Below the pieces are notes generated by a model. That model saw only the letters and a list, made by a program, of their open reading frames with translations, was not told the DNA's origin and did not search any database. Below are positions 21,256-31,602 of a stretch of DNA of 64,000 bases, one piece after another. The position numbers were made by a program, and so were the translations under genes. The first letter of the stretch is position 1. Every line of letters begins with the position of its first letter. The DNA lies in assembly GCA_922989275.2 (NCBI GenBank), contig OV277872.1:26676119-26740118 (forward strand), read 5' to 3'. Origin of the DNA: Gari tellinella (lineage: Eukaryota > Mollusca > Bivalvia > Cardiida > Psammobiidae).

Positions 21256-22054
21256 ATGTGCATGCCAACAATATTTCCACCTTCATCGCCAGTGCGGGAA
21301 CTGAACAGTGAACACCACGTAATTTATCAATTTAGAATAAAAATACTTTAGTATTTATTTACATGTTGCTTTTTTATGCTTATGTACATGTAATGTACAT
21401 ATACCTGTATACCTCTTCTTCGGGATAAAGGCTCACGCCTGTAACTCCAGCTCCATGCCTGGTCTTCTTGTCTCTGGTTCTAACACATGCTTGGGTCGGA
21501 CTGAGTATTGCCTATATGCCCAATGCTTATCTAGTTTGTTCTTAAAGTCATTCACATTCTTTGCATTCACTACCCAGTCTGGTAATGCGTTCTAGTGGTT
21601 AACAACCCCTAGCCCGAATGAATGCTTCCTGATGTTAAACCTACCTCGCTTCTTTGACAGTTTGAAGTTATGTCCTCTTGTTATATTGGTCTCATTTAGG
21701 GGTAATAGCCTCTCTTGGTTGACCTTATCTTTGCCTGACAGGATCTTGTAGACTTGGATCATGTCTCCATGTTCACGTCAGACAGTCACGTCTGTAGTTC
21801 ATTGAGGGCAGTCTCATTACCTTCAGCCTCTATTCATATGACAGGTCTTTTATTGACGAACATAACTTCGTTGCCCTACGTTGCACCTTTTCAATCTTGT
21901 CAGTGTCGCCGACGTACTGGTGGATCCTCCGAGCATTTCCATATTCCAGGATGGGTCTAACCATTGTAGTATAGAGCATCTTAATAACCACTTCATCTCT
22001 GCTAACAAAAGTTCTTTTGATTATGCCCAATGTCCTATTTGCCTATATGTTCGA
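21256..22054 (-). pseudogene. 5'-truncated CR1/jockey-like LINE fragment (RT C-terminus and 3' end)
   Basis: Minus-strand coding text includes MLYTTMVRPILEYGNA and KIEKVQRRATKLCSSIKDLS (about 21830-22030). After a frameshift it reads LSGKDKVNQ..LLPLNETNI, RGHNFKLSKKRGRFNIRKH, NALPDWVVNAKNVNDFKNKL and ends ..RPGMELELQA with a stop near 21437. This is the usual C-terminal region of non-LTR ORF2 proteins, after the RT domain. It is absent from copy B and so inserted after A and B separated. Confidence 0.75.
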
Positions 22055-22211
22055 CAGGGCTACCATAAGTCTCTTCTAACAACAATGCACACAAAATAAA
22101 AATATTTTCTAATCTATACATTCAGGAGATTTTGATTAAATTAAATAAAGGTATGGATAAAATTAAAAAAAAATATCTAAACAATTATATTAGGGAGAGT
22201 TGGCAGCCCTG
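22055..22211. mobile_element. Short MITE with CAGGGCTACCA/TGGCAGCCCTG ends
   Basis: The ends match the hAT-type MITE at 5964-6219. The right end (GAGAGTTGGCAGCCCTGTTC) is also present in copy B near 35710, where the left end is missing. The interior is A/T-rich. Confidence 0.5.
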
Positions 22212-22565
22212 TTCAGGTACTTTTATGTTAGTTTTTAGTTTAAATATATTTTATTTCCAAAATAGTTTACAAACATTCATTCTTCACTTAACATAAAAAT
22301 AAAGGAAAAAGGGTTAGGTCACAAGTTCTAACAACATTAAATAAGACCTTCCCCCAGTAAAGAAAAGTTTCATATGCTAGATGGTAGCAGACAATTTAGT
22401 ATTTTTAAGATATAATGGATAGTTTAAGAATTTGAAAGTAAGCAGCAAATTATTATGTTAAATGTAGCTAAATATGTTTCTTGTCATTCTATGATTTATG
22501 TTAAATGTAGCTAAATATGTTTCTCGTCAGTGTACGCTGTTATATAAGTTTATACATATCGTCGA

Positions 22566-23385
22566 GTGCCCTAGTTTCGCCCCTGACCTACTTCCGCCAT
22601 CTTTTTTGTTTTCTCTATAGTCTCGCGAGATTTGAACGATGCGCATGACTGACCGTGGGAGTTTTTCTACTATAACGTAAACTACTACGAAGACAAACTT
22701 TCCCTGAAAAAAGTGGCAAAAACAGTAAAATATGAGAGATTTTGCACTAAGTCACAGTTTTCAGCCCTTTTCCTTATGTTCAAATGAATTCCATAGAAAC
22801 CCACCTCCTAAGAAACAAATGGAAAGTGCAAAAAATATTCTGCCTGTTCAGCTGCCGTATTTATATTCTAATAATGAAAATCACGTGACTCAAAACAAAG
22901 TTAGTACGGCCTAAGTAAGAAAAAAATTAGGTTTCTGTCCACTCGGTTCTTAGGTTTAAAACTTACCTTTTGTCTATTTTCAGCCTCGCCCCCAAAGACG
23001 AATCCTCCCTAAAAATCCTTACTCATACGATGCAATAACAAATGCATACAATGAGTGTATTTAGAATAAAATTCCAATAAGAAAAACTGCTAAAATTTCA
23101 ATTCACACCTGAGTATTTTGAAAAATAGGCTGTCTGGAAGAGAGCAAACGTCTTAAGTACTGAAAATCAATGAAGGCACGCGGAAGGGGTGCAAATTAAT
23201 GTGCCCTCATTGCCAAAATTTAAAAATAAATAGCAAAAGTTATTTTAAACTTGCACATATTAATCAAATTTAAAAGTTTATACTTTTTCAATGACATTGG
23301 AACCAAATGTGAATACGCTTGGCCTTAATTGTTGTCTCTCGCACACGCTTTATGAGGTCATATAATAGAGGGCGAAACTAGGAAC
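22566..23385. mobile_element. TIR element of about 820 bp, unclassified
   Basis: The left end is GTGCCCTAGTTTCGCCCCTGACC. The right end is GAGGTCATATAATAGAGGGCGAAACTAGGAAC. CCTAGTTTCGCCC and GGGCGAAACTAGG are perfect inverted repeats. No target duplication could be fixed. The contents are non-coding. Confidence 0.55.
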
Positions 23386-24957
23386 AATCAAAATGGCTGA
23401 AGCGTTTAGGCACCCAGAACAGTTGACATTAAATTTCAGCGTTTTTTTTCCTTATTTGGACGGTACCGGGGAACGGACCCGTTCCCAATTCGAGACGGAC
23501 CCTTCCCAATTTGATGACTGTCAGATTGGACCCTTCCCAATCAAAAGAAATCAATTATCGGACCTGTTCTCAATCAAAATAAACATATTTGCCAATTATC
23601 AATTACATTTTCCCTTTAAATCATAGCAAACCATCCATATTCCAACTTATCTTTTGCTACAATGAATGTAAACAAAGTTACGCAACTCCATTGATATTTT
23701 TGGGAGTATGTATAAAACAATACCAGTGATAACGGCCGAATTTCGGAAACGGTCCGGGCGAAGATTTATACATGCCCCTTCATCGAGACTGGTTAATGTT
23801 GCGTGATCGCAAAATCCGCTGACATTGATAAGAGTTTACAAACGCAGTCTGACTCTGTTTACCAACATTTATAAAATGGAAAACCTACAATCAAAACAAT
23901 CATGAGCCATATTTCAAAGTACATGTATTACAGAATTGGTTTGAACAAGACGATAATGAAAAACTTGAATCTAGATCACTGCCTTTAACACTCGCGAGCG
24001 TGATTGGCAGTTTCCAGAGATAGATAAGATAAGATTTTGAATTTTACCAAATCATCAACTCTGTCTCGGCCGCAACAGCGTCTAATGTGAGTAACACACC
24101 CAGCGTAGATTTAGTTTCTACACCATGTTTACCATCATAAACAGTTCTAACGGTTTAGTAACTTAAATTCTCAATTTCTGCGTTGTCATCATTTCAAAAC
24201 TCGTTTTTCCCAATTTGACTTGAAAAATTACCAATCTGAGGGGTACCGGACCCTTTCCCAATTGGGTGAAAAAAACCACTGAATTTCAACGGTATTTTCC
24301 CGTAATAGTAATACTGGTTGAATTTAGCATAGAATGATGCAGAAAAGATGCATGATACAGGTTCATATCCCGGTACCACCATTATTCGAACACCTAAGCA
24401 TCTTCGAGTTAATAACAAATTTCTATGTGAATAAAAGTTATTTTTTACATAGATACTGGATAAACTGTTTATTTTCAACTTATAATACGATGGGTAAGTT
24501 ATTGCAACTAAAATCGGTTCTCTAACAATGTAAACAAAGCAAAGTGGCCCGCGTTCCTCATTCTCAGTGGAATGCCATCCTAAATTCGAACATCAGGTTT
24601 GACACCACAAAATTTTTACAATATGTAGCCCAGGGTAAGTGTCTGTTCATAAAATGTCAGATAAAACATAAAACAAGAGACTGTAACCTCATAAAAAGAA
24701 AATGTCAACTTTTTTACATGTAATTTACAGTAGTTTAGACATAAGGTATCAATTGTTAATGGCTACAGACAGGGCATTAGAAGGGTCTACCTTTTGATGT
24801 GAAATTCATCTAAAACAAAGAAGAAATTTCTTAAAGTTGTTGAACATATTTTTCTAAAACAAAATTAGTGTACTGGAACCTGTAAGATAAACAAATATTT
24901 TGTTTATTCCCTGTTATTTCTTATATGAAACACAATTAGGAAATATAAAAAAAAGTG
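23386..24957. other. Unclassified interval with a GGACCC-TTCCCAAT motif cluster
   Basis: The motif GGACC(C)NTTCCCAAT(T/C) occurs near 23476, 23498, 23528 and 23560, and again near 24249 next to GGTACCGGACC. No protein is recognised, and nothing is seen from about 24500 to 24957. The sequence is absent from copy B, so it came with a larger insertion. Confidence 0.45.
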
Positions 24958-24958
24958 A

Positions 24959-26088
24959 AACAAGAGGGCCAGAATGGCCCTTAATCGCTCACCTGTACAT
25001 GGTGATGGGTCAGTGATTTCAGAAAAGAAGATTTGTGAAACTTTTACCCACGGGCAGGGTCACTTTTGACCCCAGGGACATAATATGAATGCTCTTGATA
25101 CAGGACCTGTAGACGATGCGAACTAATTCGACAACATATGTGAAGGACCTCTAGACGTTACACCATGCCAAATATCAAAGCTCTGGACAAAATGGTTTCA
25201 GAGAAAAAAGTGTTTGAACATTTCACTATAACTCTACGTAAAACAGCGACCCCCGGGGCGGGGCCAATTTTGGTCCCAGGAACAAAATTTGAACAACTTT
25301 AATAGAGAACCTGTAGACAATGCTATGTGCAAAATATCTAAGCTCAGTGTATTTTGGTTTCAGACAAGAAGATTTTTTAAAGTTTTCGTTGAAAAAATCT
25401 ATTTTTCGCTCCAGTGACCCAGATATTAAACAGACCGGAACCAATTTGTCAACATATGTGAAGGACCTGTAGACATTGCACATTGCCAAATATAAAAGCT
25501 CTGGCCATAATGGTTTCAGAGAAAAATGTTTGAACATTTCACTATATAACTCTATGTAAAATGGTGACCCCGGGGCGGGGCCAATTTTGCCCCCAGGGTC
25601 AAACTTTGATCAATCTTGATAGAGGACCTATAGATGATGCCATGTGCCAAATATCTAAGCTCTGGCCCTTTTGGTTTTTGACAAGAATATTTTTTAAGAT
25701 TTCCTTATTTTTCACTTTGGTTGCCATAGCAACCAGACTTTTGCATTGTTTCAAATTCTTTGAACAACTTTGAAAGAGCTTGACCCAAGGAACATTCCTG
25801 TGAAGTTTGGTTGCAATCAGGCATGTGGTTTTGAAGAAGAAGATTTTTTAAGATTTCCTTATTTTTTCACTTTGGTTGCCATGGCAACCAGAGTTCTGCA
25901 TTGTTTCAAATTCTTTGAACAACTTTGAAAGAGCTTGACCCAAGGAACATTCCTGTGAAGTTTGGTTGCAATCAGGCATGTGGTTTTGAAGAAGAAGATG
26001 TTTGAAGAAATTGTTGACGCACAACGCATGACGGACAAAGACCGACCACAAAAGCTCACCTTGAGCACTTTGTGCTCAGGTGAGCTAA
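24959..26088 (+). mobile_element. Tandem-repeat element, class 1, complete
   Basis: It starts AACAAGAGGGCCAGAATGGCCC and TAATCGCTCACCTG. It ends CAAAAGCTCACCTTGAGCAC, TTTGTGCTCAGGTGAGCTAA. Units carry CTATATAACTCTATGTAAAA and GGCGGGGCCAATTTTG. Near the 3' end a block of about 155 bp (TTTGAAAGAGCTTGACCC ... GGCATGTGGTTTTGAAG) is duplicated almost exactly (25740-25850 and 25895-26000). Confidence 0.65.
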
Positions 26089-26847
26089 AAAGTGATAAGG
26101 ACCCCATGTTTGAGATTTGATCAAATTTAGTGGTCTGAACCCTCAATATTATTTATCCGGACCTTTAGGAATGAGGTAAATGTAAAAGTTTTGCAGCCGA
26201 TACACCACTGGTCATTTTTGATAACAGAAAATGTAGTTTGTGGCCAAATTATGCATTGGGAAATTTGGGATTAGATGTTAATACAATATTTATAGTCAGA
26301 TAAGTTCAACAAATGCCCTTTCACTAATTTACTGATCTTTTTTGCCGATTTTGTGTTCTTGACATTTCTACCGGTGTTACTGTCAAAATGTCACGCTCGG
26401 TTATGCAAATTTGTTTGTAACTATAGATGTCACGCAAAATGATTCAGGTGTTCGATATTTGGTTGTGTTCGAATAACGGTTGTAAAGGGATACATTAAAT
26501 TATTTGTCCTCTCTGTTATTTATAGTCCGTTTCAGCGGCGACGCTTAGGGGGGCGCAATTGGGTCATTGAGGATATAAATGTGAGTTGTGTCAAATGTGT
26601 GCGTTTTGAATATTGCTTCTCGGTGTGTTAAAGGAAGAGAATATTAACAATATCAAAAAACGTCGCACCCTGTTTTATTTTCTGTCGCATCTGTTTTATT
26701 TTCTTTCCCTATAGAAAATCTAATCACGGTTTACACTGACCATGACCTGGGTCTGAGGTATTAAGTAGGCCTAAGTGTCTGCAATGACACTCATTTGCAT
26801 CAAATATATTAAAGCGATTATGATCTGGGTAATCCGGTATGAACAAT
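26089..26847. other. Body of copy A with some unassigned sequence
   Basis: From about 26577 to 26845 the text (GTGAGTTGTGTCAAATGTGT, GTGTTAAAGGAAGAGAATAT, GACCTGGGTCTGAGGTATTAAG) matches copy B. 26761-26764 is the empty TTAA site for the MITE plus hAT found in copy B. Nothing recognised at 26089-26570. Confidence 0.6.
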
Positions 26848-27815
26848 AAACCAGAAATGGGTGTCAAAGCCACCTGATGCTCGCCTGTTTAAAGTTTAAG
26901 TCTTAAGTAACATCTTGTATCGAAAGCAAATCAATTTTCAGTTTAAAAAGATTTTTAAATGAATGGTGAGTCTATGTCTAGTTATATTAAACTTTAAAAC
27001 AACCCATCCAAACTTTAACCTGGTGATTTGTAGTCCAAACAATTAAGTCCAAAACGTGCCAAAAATTGACAAATATTAAAATTATTTTTAATTTCAACTT
27101 CATAACATCAATATTTGACCCCTAATGAACCTCCATACAAAATTTAAGCACCCTAGCACAAGTATTAAACTTTAAAACAACCCGTCCAAAAAACTTTAAC
27201 GTGGTCATTTGTAGTCGAAAAACCTAAGTCCAAAACATGTTGAAAATTGACATAAATTTCAATCATTTTTAAATTCCAATTTCATAAAATCAATGTTTAC
27301 CCCCAAATGAACATCCATACAAAATTTCAGCACCCTAGCACAAGTATTAAGCTTTAAAACAACCCGTCCAAAAAACTTTAACGTGGTCATTTGTAGTCGA
27401 AAAACCTAAGTCCAAAACATGTTAAAAATTGACATAAATTTTAATTATTTTTAAATTCCAATTTCATAAATTCAATGTTTACCCCCAAATGAACCTCCAT
27501 ACAAAATTTCAGCACCCTAGCACAAGTATTAAGCTTTAAAACAACCCGTCCAAAAAACTTTAACGTGGTCATTTGTAGTCGAAAACTTAAGTCCAAAACA
27601 TGTTGAAAATTGACATAAATTTAAATGATTTTTAAATTCCAATTTCATAAAATCAATGTTTACCCCCAAATGAACCTCCATACAAAATTTCAGCACCCTA
27701 GCACAAGTATTAAGGTTTAAAACAACCCGTCCAAAAAACTTTAACCTTGGCCACGCTCACGCCCACGCCGGGGGTATGACATCTAAGCTCTGCTGTTCTA
27801 CGAACAGGCGAGCTA
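26848..27815 (+). mobile_element. Tandem-repeat element, class 4
   Basis: It starts near AACCAGAAATGGGTGTCAAAG with hairpin GGTG/CACC, then TGATGCTCGCCTGTT. It ends GCCACGCTCACGCCCACGCC, then CTGTTCTACGAACAGGCGAGCTAA. GCTCGCCTGTT and AACAGGCGAGC are the subterminal inverted repeats. About 4.5 units of 180-183 bp carry AACAACCCGTCCAAAAAAC (27000, 27177, 27358, 27540, 27720). Copy B lacks it near 39510. Confidence 0.7.
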
Positions 27816-28737
27816 AAAATGTATGCGTCTATCGATAATTGTCACCACGCGCCTAACATACCTGATAAATAGGTGTGAAACCTAAATGATAAGGTCGTAC
27901 TTGTGCCTGCTATACAAATTAAGGTCGGCCCACTGGCACCTGAACAATGAGATAAGATGCCCCCATTCATAGTATCATACAGTTAGTCAAGGGGTTCCGG
28001 ACCACTGGGTGTTCCGGACCAGTCGATTACTTATCTGAGAAAATATTGCAGAAATGATAAAATAAGATTATTTTTTTTGTAAATACCATAAATTCAATCA
28101 AATTATTGATGATATGTTGTATTTTTTTCAGCTTTGCTTCATAATTGTGTATGGATACGTTCGTTTAGAAATTACGCATGCGCACAAATTTACCCATACA
28201 CCGTTTCCTGAAAACCGTCGTCTGGTCGTTAATCATCAACAAAACTATAATTATCAGGTAATTGCAAGAAAATTTGGTATGGTTTTTTTTGTTTATGCAC
28301 ACTTGATGCAATATATATCCCATTTAGTTTAATATGCAAACTTACTGGAGAAATCGAGTTGGAAGTGAACTGTTGTGCATAAGGCATTCCGGACCAGCAT
28401 CCGCACGACTTGGGGGGAAATCTCCAAATGGTTTTGTTCTTAATGGGACGAAAAATAAAGGTTTTTTTCTAACTTTTTGTTCATTTTATGGAATATTATC
28501 AATGTCAAAATATTTGAAATAACACAGAATCAATATTTTATTTTAATTTTAATTTGTATATATACATGTACTGGTATTGTATTCTAGGTCTAGATCTATA
28601 CGATACTGTATGGCTACAGTACTGTACATATTGCAATTTGATTTACCCATCACTGAGTGATGGTAATCATTATTTATTGTGCTGAAAGATTTCTTTTTTC
28701 ATTTATGTTGCAGAAAAGCTTTAGAAAATGATTAAAG

Positions 28738-28841
28738 ATGGGTCCAAAACGTAAAAATCAAGACAGCCCATTACAGTCTGCTGCTAAGAAGGTAAAGGCA
28801 AGATACACAAGAAAGTCTCCAGGCAAGTTGTGTAGAGCTAA
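28738..28841 (+). pseudogene. Pogo-like transposase, N-terminal segment
   Basis: The ATG at 28738 opens MGPKRKNQDSPLQSAAKKVK, a basic leader that reads up to KLCRA. It is then cut by a MITE at 28842-29429. The frame resumes in phase with KQALFEVEKKQLS beyond the MITE, so this is the first part of the same transposase. The ATG choice is the first in frame after an AT-rich leader. Confidence 0.75.
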
Positions 28842-29429
28842 AGCCTGTCTCACACAGAACACACGGCTTATACGGTTGGCCACCCGTGTAAACCGTACAT
28901 ACAACCGAACCAACCGTGGCCTTATCCGAGTTACACTCGGGTCATTCGAGTGTATCCGTGAAAGCCGTGTAAGATTTTTAAAACTTTTAAAAAACTGGCA
29001 CGGGTGCCATGTCCGTGTATGATCGTATTAGCGATCGTACAAGACCGTGAGAGACCGTACGAGACCGTATACACAACCGCGCATGAATTCCACTTAACAC
29101 GAGTGAGCTCAACCGTGTCAATATCGTATATAAATCGTATGGGGCAAAAGTCGGTGGGACCGTATGTAAACCCTGTAAATGTCCAATTAATCCAGTAAAA
29201 GTCGTGTTTAATCGTACTAGGCCGTAACAGACCGTACTTGGAACCGTACAACAATCGTATGAAAATCGTTTTGCAAATCGTGTTCAAACCGTGACAAACC
29301 TTGCTTGACCGAGTATATCCGTGCTTTGTTCGTACATACTCGTGCTACATTTGTACCAGTCAACCCGTGTATAACCGAGTATACCGTATTGGAACCGTAT
29401 GCCCAACCGTGTTCTGTGTGAGACAGGCT
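28842..29429. mobile_element. PIF/Harbinger-type MITE made of an 11-bp phased motif array
   Basis: 588 bp with terminal inverted repeats AGCCTGTCTCACACAGAAC at both ends, flanked by TAA (28839-28841, 29430-29432). The 3-bp TAA duplication suggests PIF/Harbinger. Nearly the whole interior is a degenerate direct repeat of a motif like AACCGTR: CG dinucleotides lie at 29223, 29233, 29245, 29256, 29267, 29279, 29290, 29310, 29320, 29331, 29341 and so on, mostly 10-12 bp apart. It splits the pogo transposase frame. Confidence 0.8.
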
Positions 29430-29865
29430 TAAACAAGCTCTGTTTGAAGTGGAGAAGAAACAGTTATCAGTAAGAAAAGCCACTGAGAAATATGGACTCT
29501 CTTACGGTTTTCTTCACCGTAGGTTATCGGGGGATGTAGCACTAGATAGTAGAAATGGTCCTCCAACAATATTTTCAAATTCTGAGGAGGAAGCCATGGC
29601 AACTTGGTTAAAGGAAATGTGTGAACGGGGCATGGGACTGAAACCTGGGGAGTTCCTAGATTTTGTTCAAAAGGTTGTGAATGAAGAGAAGAGGATTACT
29701 CCATTCAAAATTGGCCGACCAAGCTATGACTGGTACAAGGCCTTCATGACCAGAAACAGTCATATTATACAGACAAGGCAGGAGACGCCGTTAGAAGCTT
29801 GCAGAGCCAAGCTTAGCAAAGATGTGATAGATAATGGTTCTCTCGATACAGAAATTTTGTTATGA
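29430..29865 (+). pseudogene. Pogo-like transposase, CENP-B-type DNA-binding region (frameshifted)
   Basis: The segment begins with KQALFEVEKKQLSVRKATEK, continuing the frame from 28738. It contains a psq-type helix-turn-helix (VRKATEKYGLSYGFLHRRLS) and a CENP-B-type domain (GPPTIFSNSEEEAMATWLKE ... WYKAFMTRNS). It ends at TGA (29863-29865) just where the catalytic part starts in another frame. The first ATG after the MITE is 29449, but the true start is probably 28738. Confidence 0.8.
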
Positions 29866-31319
29866 AATCAGGTCTAGTTGATAAGCCGAAACGTATTTTT
29901 AATGCTGACGAATCTGGACTTTCCCTTGGGAGTAAAGCTGGCAAAGTCATAGGACCACTTAAGAACCAGATACCTCAAGTTCCTCACGTATCAGGGGGTC
30001 ATAGTAAGCAGAGACTGACAGTGATGTTCTGTGCCTCAGCTGATGGGACCATGCTACCACCATACTTTGTATACCCAACACCACCTCCAAGAGGTTACAA
30101 TCCACTTACTGGTGCCATTGAAAATAGTGCTATAACCTACACTGCCAAGGGATGGATGGACTCTGTGGCATTTCAGGGTTTTATACGCCATTTTGATACA
30201 TACTGTGGAACAGAAAGACCAGTAGTGCTACTTATAGACAGTGTAAGCAGTCATGTGAACATGGGGGCCTTTGAAGATGCCAAGTCTAAGGGTATAGAAC
30301 TGTACAGGTTAGTACCCAATGCTACTCATATTATGCAACCCCTTGATAAAGGGGTGTTCGGACCACTGAAGAAAAGATGGTACCAGGTGTTGAGACGCCA
30401 CAGTAGGGAAAATCCTGGGAGTCCTGTAGGCAAAGACAAATTTGCAGAACTACTGAAGGAGGCTTTCTTCCTCTTCTATAAGCCTTTAACAGTTATGAAC
30501 AGCTTCAAAAGTTCTGGTATATATCCAATTGACAGCACTGTAATAACTTCTACAATGTTGAAACCAGGACTTACATTCTCAGAGGAATGTGGTAATCAAG
30601 AGGGTTCTACATCACAAACCATCCCATCACCAGAAAATGTAGTGCCAGCCAGTACAGATGTATCAGCTACAGATTCATTGGCTGCTCTTAATGCCCTGGA
30701 AAATGCCCTAGCAACTCCTGTTCGGAAAAAGTACCAACAGAGAATTGAGGAGAATTACGACATTGTAGGCAATTCACCATGTTTTGAAGTTTATAAGAAG
30801 TTGCATTATAAGGCAAACAGAACATCAACTTGCTGTTCTACAGAGACCAGTGATAGCCTGCCACCTTCTTGTCTACCTCAACAGCCAGACAGTATTACCA
30901 CTGCAGATACTCACAGCATTGCAGATTCATGTGGACTGGACTTGCTTGCATCTGTTGTGTGCTCTGAGACCATACATAAGGCAGGACCAAGCACAGTTAC
31001 TAGTACATCTGAACCTGAAAAGTTTGACAATCTGATCTCTCCAGTGTTGCAAAAAACTCTGATATACCCTCGTGCAGACACCTCTAATAAAGCACCAAGG
31101 AAAAGACTTCTTCAAGAAATCCCTGATAATTTGACATCCCCAGGTGCTTTGCGCAAGATGGCGCTGAAGGAATTAGAGAAAGTCAGGAAGTTTGCTAAGA
31201 AAGAGAAGACTGCTAAAGAAAAGTATTTTAAGCAAATAAATAAAAAGGTATCCTCTTCAGTTAGCTCAAAAAGAAGCAGTAAGCCTAAGAAATCAGTAAA
31301 ACCTAAAAACAAAAATTGA
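29862..31319 (+). CDS. Pogo-like transposase, DDE catalytic region
   Basis: 485 codons. The DDE superfamily endonuclease core is visible: NADESG (D16), LLIDSVSSH (D126) and QPLDKGVFGPLKKRW (D162), with 35 residues between the last two as in pogo/Tigger DDD enzymes. GYNPLTGA and TAKGWMD are family-typical. The tail from about 250 is Ser/Thr-rich and ends in Lys-rich KPKKSVKPKNKN. The ATG overlaps the upstream stop (ATGA), but the family is normally one polypeptide, so a frameshift mutation is likelier than a separate start. Role: cutting and joining at TA sites by binding the element ends. Probably inactive as it stands. Confidence 0.8.
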   Translation: MKSGLVDKPKRIFNADESGLSLGSKAGKVIGPLKNQIPQVPHVSGGHSKQRLTVMFCASADGTMLPPYFVYPTPPPRGYNPLTGAIENSAITYTAKGWMDSVAFQGFIRHFDTYCGTERPVVLLIDSVSSHVNMGAFEDAKSKGIELYRLVPNATHIMQPLDKGVFGPLKKRWYQVLRRHSRENPGSPVGKDKFAELLKEAFFLFYKPLTVMNSFKSSGIYPIDSTVITSTMLKPGLTFSEECGNQEGSTSQTIPSPENVVPASTDVSATDSLAALNALENALATPVRKKYQQRIEENYDIVGNSPCFEVYKKLHYKANRTSTCCSTETSDSLPPSCLPQQPDSITTADTHSIADSCGLDLLASVVCSETIHKAGPSTVTSTSEPEKFDNLISPVLQKTLIYPRADTSNKAPRKRLLQEIPDNLTSPGALRKMALKELEKVRKFAKKEKTAKEKYFKQINKKVSSSVSSKRSSKPKKSVKPKNKN

Positions 31320-31323
31320 AAGC

Positions 31324-31530
31324 ATGGCACAGTCAAGTCAGTCTGAATCAGAAAAAGTTAACTGTATTGGCTGTCACATGTCTTGGCAAGAAGATCAGGT
31401 ATTACAGTTGGGTAGTGTATGGATCCAGTGTGATAAATGTGATGGTTGGATGCATAAGGACTGTTGTGGAAATAGTGAAGATATTAGTTTGGCTGATGGA
31501 TCCCCATTTACATGTCCAGATTGTGATTAA
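31324..31530 (+). CDS. PHD-like zinc finger segment, probably the transposase C-terminus
   Basis: The 68-codon frame has a Cys/His pattern C-x2-C ... WIQCDKCDGWMHKDCCG ... FTCPDC, typical of PHD fingers. It lies 4 bp after the stop of the catalytic frame and in a different phase. C-terminal PHD fingers occur in some pogo-like transposases, so a second frameshift in one gene is the simplest reading. A separate small gene is less likely. Confidence 0.65.
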   Translation: MAQSSQSESEKVNCIGCHMSWQEDQVLQLGSVWIQCDKCDGWMHKDCCGNSEDISLADGSPFTCPDCD

Positions 31531-31602
31531 AGTTGGGTCCACATTTATAGTCTTCTGCGTTCAGCAGTCACCTTAACTCATTAACCCTGTTTCTAGTTTT
31601 AA

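Larger units (their letters stand above)
18124..27925. mobile_element. Large TIR element, copy A, with many nested insertions
   Basis: The left part (GGCCGACCCTACC, AAGGCCGACCTTAATTTG, GCAATTTAGGTTTTCACACC) and the right part (AATAGGTGTGAAACCTAAAT, CAAATTAAGGTCGGCC) are inverted complements, and both match copy B at 34806-39669. Unique internal text follows the same order as in copy B. Relative to B, copy A has gained tandem-repeat elements (18537-20578), a TTAA MITE (20781-21025), a LINE fragment (about 21256-22054), about 4 kb at 22566-26575, and a class 4 element (26848-27815). No transposase is recognised. The right end is truncated after AAGGTCGGCC. Confidence 0.7.

Noticed and set aside
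18124..27925. Autonomous transposon with its own transposase
   Set aside because: No transposase-like protein is found in either copy A or B outside the nested elements.
28931..29287. 118-codon minus-strand frame
   Set aside because: It falls in the phased CCGT motif array of the MITE; the repetitive composition explains the open frame.
29449..29865. Separate small DNA-binding gene upstream of the pogo catalytic gene
   Set aside because: Domain order and phase with 28738-28841 show it is part of one transposase broken by a MITE and an indel.
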